Source: Pseudomonas parafulva NBRC 16636 = DSM 17004
GTDB taxonomy: Bacteria > Pseudomonadota > Gammaproteobacteria > Pseudomonadales > Pseudomonadaceae
Length of the DNA stretch: 64,000 nucleotides
Direction: 5' to 3'
Assembly (NCBI RefSeq): GCF_000730645.1
Contig: NZ_BBIU01000013.1
Coordinates: 124,001 to 188,000, forward strand
The notes beneath the pieces are model-generated. The model saw only the letters and a program-made list of their open reading frames with translations. It was not told the origin of the DNA and did not search any database. Shown piece after piece: positions 58,970-64,000 of this stretch (position 1 is the stretch's first letter; each line of letters opens with the position of its first letter). The position numbers were made by a program, and so were the translations under genes.

Positions 58970-60105
58970 AGTTTCTCCGCTGCCTGGCGCAGCGTCTCCT
59001 CTCGTTTGGCAAAGCACAGGCGCACCAGGCGCTGCCCGGTGATGGCCTGCTGGTAGAACACCGACACGGGGATGGTCGCCACCCCGTGCTCGCGGGTGAG
59101 CCACAGCGACATCTGCACATCGTCCAGGTCGGGGCGTATGTGCGAGTAGTCCACCAACTGGAAATAGGTGCCTGCGGTGGGTGTGAACGTAAACCGCGAA
59201 CCCGCCAGTAAACCGCAGAAGAGGTCGCGCTTGGCCTGGTAGAACGCGGGCAACTGCTCGACATGTTCAGGGTGCGCGGCCATGAAGTCGGCCAGGGCAC
59301 ACTGCAGCGGGGTGACGCCGCAGAAGTTCACGTACTGGTGCACCTTGCGCAGTTCTGCGCTGAGCGCTGGCGGTGCGATCACGTAGCCGGTCTTCCAGCC
59401 AGTGACGTGGTAGGTCTTGCCGAACGAACTGACCACGAACGCGCGCCGATACAACTGCTCATGGGCCAGCACGCTGGCATGGCGGGCACCGTCGTACACC
59501 AGGTGTTCGTAGACTTCATCGCTGACCACGAACACGTCGCGCTCGCCGATCAGTGCAGCGAGCTGGTTCAGGTCTTCGTGAGTGACCAGCGCGCCGCTGG
59601 GGTTGTGCGGCGAGTTGAGAATGACCATGCGGGTACGCGGGCTCAGGGCATCCGCGAACCGCTGCCAGTCGATACGAAAGTCACCGTCACCAAGCTGCAC
59701 GTGTACACAGCGCCCCCCCGCCAGTTGCACAGAGGGTTCGTAGCTGTCGTAGCAAGGGTCAAAGACGATCACTTCGTCACCGGGATGAACCACCGCCTGG
59801 ATGGCGCAGAAAATCGCCTCGGTGGCACCGGGCGTGATGGTCACTTCCTGGTCGGCATCGACCTGGGCCCCGTACAACCGCTGCACCTTGGCCGCCACCT
59901 GCTGGCGCAGCGCAGGCAAACCGGTCATCGGCGAATACTGGTTGTGCCCGGCAGCCACATGGCGCCCTACCGCGTCGAGCAGCGCCTGTGGCCCATTGAA
60001 GTCAGGGAAACCCTGCGACAGGTTCAGCGCACCCGTCTGCGCGGCAAGCTGAGACATGGTCGTGAAAATGGTAGTGCCGACATCCGGCAGTTTACTGCTG
60101 ATCAT
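58957..60105 (-). CDS. Fold I aminotransferase (YbdL/KAT-like, glutamine-using)
   Basis: 382 residues. PLP lysine Lys230 in SSFGKTYHVTGWK, substrate-side NSPHNPSGA, N-terminal LNLSQGFPDFNGPQ. Resembles YbdL and kynurenine aminotransferase/glutamine transaminase K, which prefer methionine or aromatic keto-acids with glutamine as donor. ATG 60105 has GGGGGAG upstream. Heptamer repeats lie immediately upstream. Confidence 0.9.
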   Translation of the reverse strand: MISSKLPDVGTTIFTTMSQLAAQTGALNLSQGFPDFNGPQALLDAVGRHVAAGHNQYSPMTGLPALRQQVAAKVQRLYGAQVDADQEVTITPGATEAIFCAIQAVVHPGDEVIVFDPCYDSYEPSVQLAGGRCVHVQLGDGDFRIDWQRFADALSPRTRMVILNSPHNPSGALVTHEDLNQLAALIGERDVFVVSDEVYEHLVYDGARHASVLAHEQLYRRAFVVSSFGKTYHVTGWKTGYVIAPPALSAELRKVHQYVNFCGVTPLQCALADFMAAHPEHVEQLPAFYQAKRDLFCGLLAGSRFTFTPTAGTYFQLVDYSHIRPDLDDVQMSLWLTREHGVATIPVSVFYQQAITGQRLVRLCFAKREETLRQAAEKLCAI

Positions 60106-60121
60106 GTCTCCCCCCTTTCCT

Positions 60122-60275
60122 AGCTGCAAGCTGCAAGCTGCAAGCTGCAAGCTGCAAGCCGTGAGCCGTGAGCCGTGAGCCGCGAGCTTGAAGCTGCAAG
60201 ATAAAAGCAAAGATAACGCGGTCTGCCTTTACTTGCAGCTTGCAGCTTGCAGCTTGCAGCTTGTAGCTTGCCGCT
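60122..60275. repeat. Facing arrays of a 7-bp repeat between der and the aminotransferase
   Basis: Left: eleven in-phase heptamers (60122-60198: AGCTGCA x5, AGCCGTG x3, AGCCGCG, AGCTTGA, AGCTGCA). Right: six reverse-complement units (60234-60275: TGCAGCT x4, TGTAGCT, TGCCGCT). Arms can pair into a long stem with a 35-nt loop. The right arm ends three bases from the der stop. Same family as the array at 48122-48222. Confidence 0.88.
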
Positions 60276-60278
60276 GCT

Positions 60279-61742
60279 TTACCGCTTGTCGCGGCGTTTT
60301 TTCTCGGCTTTTTTGTGGTGGGACATCAAGCGGCGTTTCTTGTTGACCTGGCGGTCGGTCAGGGTGTTTTTCTTGCCTTCGTACGGGTTGTCACCACCCT
60401 TGTACTCAATGCGGATCGGCGTACCGACCAGCTTCAGTACCCGGCGGTAGGTGTTTTCCAGGTAACGGGAGTACGACTTCGGAATCTTGTCGGTCTGGTT
60501 GCCGTGGATCACGATCAGCGGCGGGTTGGCGCCACCCAGGTGGGCATAACGCAGCTTGATGCGGCGGCCGTTGACCAGCGGCGGCTGGTGTTCGCTGACC
60601 GCATCCTCGAGGATCTGGGTCAGGCGGCTGGTCGGCCAGCGGGTGACCGCAGACAGGAATGCAGCCTGTACCGACTTGTACAAGTGGCCTACCCCAGTGC
60701 CGTGAAGCGCCGAGATGAAGTGGATGTCGGCAAAATCGACGAAGAACAGCCGGCGCTCCAGCTCGGTCTTCACGTAGTCGCGCTCACCCGGCTCCATGCC
60801 GTCCCACTTGTTCAGGGCGATGACAATGGCACGGCCCGCTTCCAGGGCAAAGCCCAGCAGGTTGAGGTCGTGGTCAACCACCCCTTCGCGGGCATCCATG
60901 ACGAAGATGACCACGTTGGCGTCCTTGATCGCCTGCAGCGTCTTCACCACCGAGAACTTCTCGACTTCCTCGTGGATCTTGCCGCGCTTGCGCACACCCG
61001 CCGTGTCGATGAAGGTGTACTTGTCACCATCACGCTCGAACGGGATGTAGATACTGTCACGGGTAGTGCCTGGCTGGTCGTACACCACCACCCGCTCTTC
61101 GCCGAGCATGCGGTTTACCAGCGTCGACTTGCCCACGTTCGGGCGGCCGATGATGGCGATCTTGATGCCATCCTTCTCGCTCGGGCCCGGAATGCGCACG
61201 GCCTCCTCGCCTTCGGCCACGTCGGCGTCCAGCGCGTCTTCGACCTGGTCGCGCGGGATGTGACCCAGCACGGCTTCCATCAAGGCGTTGATGCCGCGCC
61301 CCTGGGAACCTGCTACCGGAATGGCATTGCCCATGCCCAGCGGCGAAAATTCGGCGCGGGCAACATCGGCGTCGATGTTGTCGATCTTGTTGGCAACCAG
61401 AATCGCTTCTTTGTTGCGCTTGCGCAGGTGCTCGGCAATCATCTGGTCGGCGGCAGTCATGCCGGCACGGGCATCCACCAGGAACAGCACATAGTCGGCT
61501 TCTTCGATGGCCATCAGCGACTGCTCAGCCATCTTTTCGTCCATGCCCACTTCGTCACCGGTAATACCACCGGTATCGATCAGGATGAAGGATCGACCCT
61601 GCCAGCTGGCATCACCATACTGGCGGTCACGGGTCAGGCCCGACAGGTCACCGACGATGGCATCGCGGGTTTTGGTCAGGCGGTTGAACATGGTGGATTT
61701 GCCAACGTTCGGGCGGCCCACCAGGGCAATTACGGGAACCAT
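60279..61742 (-). CDS. der: GTPase Der (EngA)
   Basis: 487 residues. Two tandem G domains (first VGRPNVGKS at residues 8-16, second IGRPNVGKS) and a C-terminal KH-like domain with basic tail ([20 protein letters not shown]). Essential for 50S ribosome assembly. ATG 61742 follows GGAG. Downstream of bamB in the conserved hisS-yfgM-bamB-der order. Confidence 0.97.
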   Translation of the reverse strand: MVPVIALVGRPNVGKSTMFNRLTKTRDAIVGDLSGLTRDRQYGDASWQGRSFILIDTGGITGDEVGMDEKMAEQSLMAIEEADYVLFLVDARAGMTAADQMIAEHLRKRNKEAILVANKIDNIDADVARAEFSPLGMGNAIPVAGSQGRGINALMEAVLGHIPRDQVEDALDADVAEGEEAVRIPGPSEKDGIKIAIIGRPNVGKSTLVNRMLGEERVVVYDQPGTTRDSIYIPFERDGDKYTFIDTAGVRKRGKIHEEVEKFSVVKTLQAIKDANVVIFVMDAREGVVDHDLNLLGFALEAGRAIVIALNKWDGMEPGERDYVKTELERRLFFVDFADIHFISALHGTGVGHLYKSVQAAFLSAVTRWPTSRLTQILEDAVSEHQPPLVNGRRIKLRYAHLGGANPPLIVIHGNQTDKIPKSYSRYLENTYRRVLKLVGTPIRIEYKGGDNPYEGKKNTLTDRQVNKKRRLMSHHKKAEKKRRDKR

Positions 61743-61776
61743 TGGCTCTCCACTCTTGAATTCTTGAAAATGCAAA

Positions 61777-61849
61777 GGCCGCTGCAAGGCAGCGGCCGGA
61801 GTTCGGGCGGCGTGTCCTACGCCGCGGCCTGAAGCCCTATCAAGGCTTC
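61777..61849 (-). terminator. Two hairpins between bamB and der
   Basis: GAAGCC/GGCTTC (61831-61849) directly after bamB, then GGCCGCTG/CAGCGGCC (61777-61797) closer to der, the latter followed on the minus strand by TTTGCATTTT. They may attenuate read-through from bamB to der. Confidence 0.5.
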
Positions 61850-61859
61850 AAGCATAGCT

Positions 61860-63002
61860 TCAGCGGATGGTCAGTGCCTCGAGCTTGCCGCTGTTGCCAA
61901 ATACATAGATGGTGTCGCCGACCACCAGTGGTCGGGCGCGCAGGCCATCGCTGTCGATACGCTCACGGCCAACGAAGCGGCCATCGACCTGGCTCAGCAG
62001 GTGCAGGTAGCCTTCGAAGTCACCCACTGCCACGTAGCTGCTGTACACCTCCGGGGCGGTCAGCTGCCGGCGAGCCATGGCATCGTTGGACCAGATGGCG
62101 CTGGAAGAACGCTCGTCCACCCCTTCGACGGTACCGGACGCTTCGCTGACGTAGACGTTGCCGAAGCCCTGGGCCACACCCACATAGCTGGAGGCGTCGC
62201 GCTGCCAGATCACCCGGCCGCTTTCCAGGTCCAGGCCCGCAACGCGGCCCTGATAGGTACTGACGTACAGGGTACCACCGGAGAGCAGCAACCCGCCGTC
62301 GATATCCACAACACGGTCCAGCTCGGAGCGGCCCTTGGGAATGGCCACGCGGCTTTCCCACACGGGTACGCCGTTGCTGATATCCACCGCAACCACCTTG
62401 CCGGTGGACAGGCCGGCCACGGCCAGGCGGTTGGTGGCGATTGGCGCGCCGGTGCCACGCAGTGTCAGCACGGCGGGGCTGCTTTCGTAGATCCAGCGAC
62501 GATCACCGGTAGCCGCGTCCAGGCCGATCAGGCGATCGTCCTGGGTTTGTACAACGACCACATCACCGTTGTTGGCAGGCGGCGCCAGTACTTCGCTGGT
62601 CACCCGCGAACGCCAGCGCTCTTCACCAGTGCTCGAGTCCAGGGCGATCACTTCACCCTTGAGGGTGCCGAGCATCACCAGGCCGTAGCCCACGCCGACA
62701 GCGCCGGACACTGGCAGGTCAAGGTCCTTGTTCCACACCACGTTACCGGTGATGCGATCAAGGGCATAAACGTCGCCCTTCACGTCGGACGCGTAGATGC
62801 GGTCGTTTTCAATGGCCGGCACCAGGGTGTTGTAGGTTTCGCCCTGGCCGTCACCAATCGAACGGCTCCACTGCTTTTTCAGCACCACTTCCTCGGTGAA
62901 CTTGGTCAGCTCGGCCGGGGGCAGTTCCTTCTTGCTGTTGCTGCTGCAACCTGCGGCCAGTACGGCCAAGGTCAGCACTGCTGCTTGTTTCCAACCGATC
63001 AC
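61860..63002 (-). CDS. bamB: BamB, outer-membrane assembly lipoprotein
   Basis: 380 residues from GTG 63002. Lipobox LAAGC near residue 19 (VLTLAVLAAGCSSNSKK). Eight-bladed PQQ-like beta-propeller with repeated VYALDRITGNVVWNK / LIGLDAATGDRRWIY style blades. Binds BamA to help insert beta-barrels. GTG start adjoins the yfgM stop, so coupling is likely. Confidence 0.95.
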   Translation of the reverse strand: MIGWKQAAVLTLAVLAAGCSSNSKKELPPAELTKFTEEVVLKKQWSRSIGDGQGETYNTLVPAIENDRIYASDVKGDVYALDRITGNVVWNKDLDLPVSGAVGVGYGLVMLGTLKGEVIALDSSTGEERWRSRVTSEVLAPPANNGDVVVVQTQDDRLIGLDAATGDRRWIYESSPAVLTLRGTGAPIATNRLAVAGLSTGKVVAVDISNGVPVWESRVAIPKGRSELDRVVDIDGGLLLSGGTLYVSTYQGRVAGLDLESGRVIWQRDASSYVGVAQGFGNVYVSEASGTVEGVDERSSSAIWSNDAMARRQLTAPEVYSSYVAVGDFEGYLHLLSQVDGRFVGRERIDSDGLRARPLVVGDTIYVFGNSGKLEALTIR

Positions 63003-63641
63003 TTACGCGTCCCCTTTGGCCAGGTCATCCAGCTTCAATTGCAAGCCACCGACCGCCGCCTCGTCGGACAGCGCAGCCTTGGCTTTTTCGTAAGCGCTGT
63101 GGGCGTCGTCAGCGCGCCCCAGCTGCACCAGCAGGTCACCCTTCAACTCTTCACGGCTGGCCAGAAACGCCCTGTCAGCGTCGCCGTCCAGCAGCTTGAG
63201 GGCATCCTCGGCCTTGTTCTGAGCGGCCATCACCCGTGCCAGGCGCTGGCGGGAAATCTCGCCCAGGGTAGTATCGGCGGGCTTGTCCACCACAGACTTG
63301 AGCTCGGCAGCGGCGTCGTCAAGCTTGCCGGTTTCTACCGCCACCTTGGCCACGAACAGGCTACCGTACTGGGCATAGGCGGTACCGCCGAACTCGCTCT
63401 TGAGCTTGCCGGCCAGTTCCGCAACCTTGGTCGCGTCAGGCTGGCCGCTGGGCGTCAGGCTGGTTTCCAGCAAGGCCTGGTACAGCTGCGAAGCACCTTG
63501 CGACTGGTTGTTCTGGTACTTGTGCCAGGTATTCCAGCCCAGCACCACCACACCCGCCAACAGGGCGCCGGTCAGCAGCGGCTTGCCGTTGCGGTTCCAC
63601 CAGTCCTTGACCCCTACCAGTTCATCATCGGTACTCGACAC
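63003..63641 (-). CDS. yfgM: YfgM, ancillary SecYEG translocon/periplasmic chaperone adaptor
   Basis: 212 residues. One N-terminal membrane helix (PLLTGALLAGVVVLGWNTW) and a periplasmic TPR-type helical domain (AAELKSVVDKPADTTLGEI; LLVQLGRADDAHSAYEKAK). In E. coli it links SecYEG to SurA and Skp. Sits between hisS and bamB as expected. Confidence 0.93.
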   Translation of the reverse strand: MSSTDDELVGVKDWWNRNGKPLLTGALLAGVVVLGWNTWHKYQNNQSQGASQLYQALLETSLTPSGQPDATKVAELAGKLKSEFGGTAYAQYGSLFVAKVAVETGKLDDAAAELKSVVDKPADTTLGEISRQRLARVMAAQNKAEDALKLLDGDADRAFLASREELKGDLLVQLGRADDAHSAYEKAKAALSDEAAVGGLQLKLDDLAKGDA

Positions 63642-63680
63642 CCCAATACTCCTTTTCGCCTATTCGCTTGTTGAACCGCG

Positions 63681-64000
63681 TTACGCCTGGGCGATCGCGG
63701 TTTCCAGGTGCTCTGCAAGAGCATCCCAGGCAATGTTCTGTTGTTCGCCCTGACCGCGCAGGGGCTTGAAGCCGATCTCCTGGCTGGCCAGTTCGTCGTC
63801 GCCGAGAATCAGGGCGAACAGCGCGCCACTCTTATCGGCCTTCTTGAACTGGCTCTTGAAGCTGCCAGCACCGGCGTTGACCGCCAGGCGCAGGCCCGGC
63901 AGGCGATCGCGCAACTGTTCCGACAGGCGCAACCCGGCCAGTTCGGCCTGCTCGCCGAAGGCGCACAGGTAGACGTCGACCTGACGGCTGATGGATTCAG
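63681..64000 (-). CDS. hisS: Histidyl-tRNA synthetase, C-terminal part
   Basis: Open to the window edge. The visible 106 residues form the anticodon-binding domain ([49 protein letters not shown]). The stop at 63681 leaves 39 bp before yfgM. The catalytic part lies outside the window. Confidence 0.95.
   Translation of the reverse strand, partial: ESISRQVDVYLCAFGEQAELAGLRLSEQLRDRLPGLRLAVNAGAGSFKSQFKKADKSGALFALILGDDELASQEIGFKPLRGQGEQQNIAWDALAEHLETAIAQA

Noticed and set aside
60122..60275. CRISPR array
   Set aside because: The unit is 7 bp with no spacers, the array is inverted, and there are no cas genes.

Overview
The window looks like core chromosome of a fluorescent Pseudomonas of the P. 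putida group. The evidence is high GC, strong G/C third-position bias, gene order that matches my memory of P. putida KT2440 (about PP_0854 to PP_0953), degenerate copies of the P. putida REP element, and a RoxSR (RegBA-type) pair. I see no rRNA, tRNA, insertion sequence, prophage, CRISPR array or toxin-antitoxin pair.

Region by region. 1-4685 (+): end of lptA, lptB, then rpoN-hpf-ptsN-rapZ-ptsO, i.e. LPS export followed by the sigma-54/nitrogen-PTS cluster. 4738-8499 (-): an iron-starvation operon fagA-fumC-orfX-sodA-ZIP headed by a near-consensus Fur box (8522-8540); it would supply an iron-independent fumarase, a Mn superoxide dismutase and a ZIP metal transporter when iron is short. 8658-13046: pmbA (TldE) and tldD flanking darP (yjgA), then a nitrilase-family amidase. 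13056-21833 (-): yhdP, rng, maf, mreD, mreC, mreB, an envelope and cell-shape block. 22039-25250 (+): gatCAB. 25379-31191: an RlpA-like lipoprotein, a CaCA-family antiporter, an aromatic amino acid permease, an AEC carrier and the redox-responsive roxSR pair. 31394-32110: a SIMPL-domain periplasmic protein.

32440-43029 (+) is a large dipeptide-uptake locus: three paralogous binding proteins (the first frameshifted here), an OprD-family porin and dppBCDF. It ends in a strong terminator. Next come a 24-residue membrane peptide and an uncharacterised membrane protein, then a small cluster (AraC regulator with a SnoaL-like N-terminus, FAD amine oxidase-like protein, cupin, polyamine-type binding protein). 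prfC lies convergent to it. 50316-53758 is an OpuC-type osmoprotectant ABC transporter with the order permease, binding protein, permease, ATPase. speC (ornithine decarboxylase) and a PepSY/flavodoxin/FNR reductase follow. The right end (-) carries hisS (partial), yfgM, bamB and der, then a glutamine transaminase/omega-amidase pair.

The items most worth a second look are: an apparent ATT start codon for mreC; the +1 frameshift in dppA1 and a 57-bp exact duplication between dppA1 and dppA2; a CaCA antiporter with Gln in place of the hallmark Glu of its first alpha repeat; the unlisted 24-aa membrane peptide; inverted arrays of a 7-bp repeat beside der and prfC; and several unassigned inverted repeats in leaders (opuC, speC, gatC, rpoN-hpf). 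Most of the window is well-understood housekeeping DNA, and I do not see a large unknown defence or mobile system.
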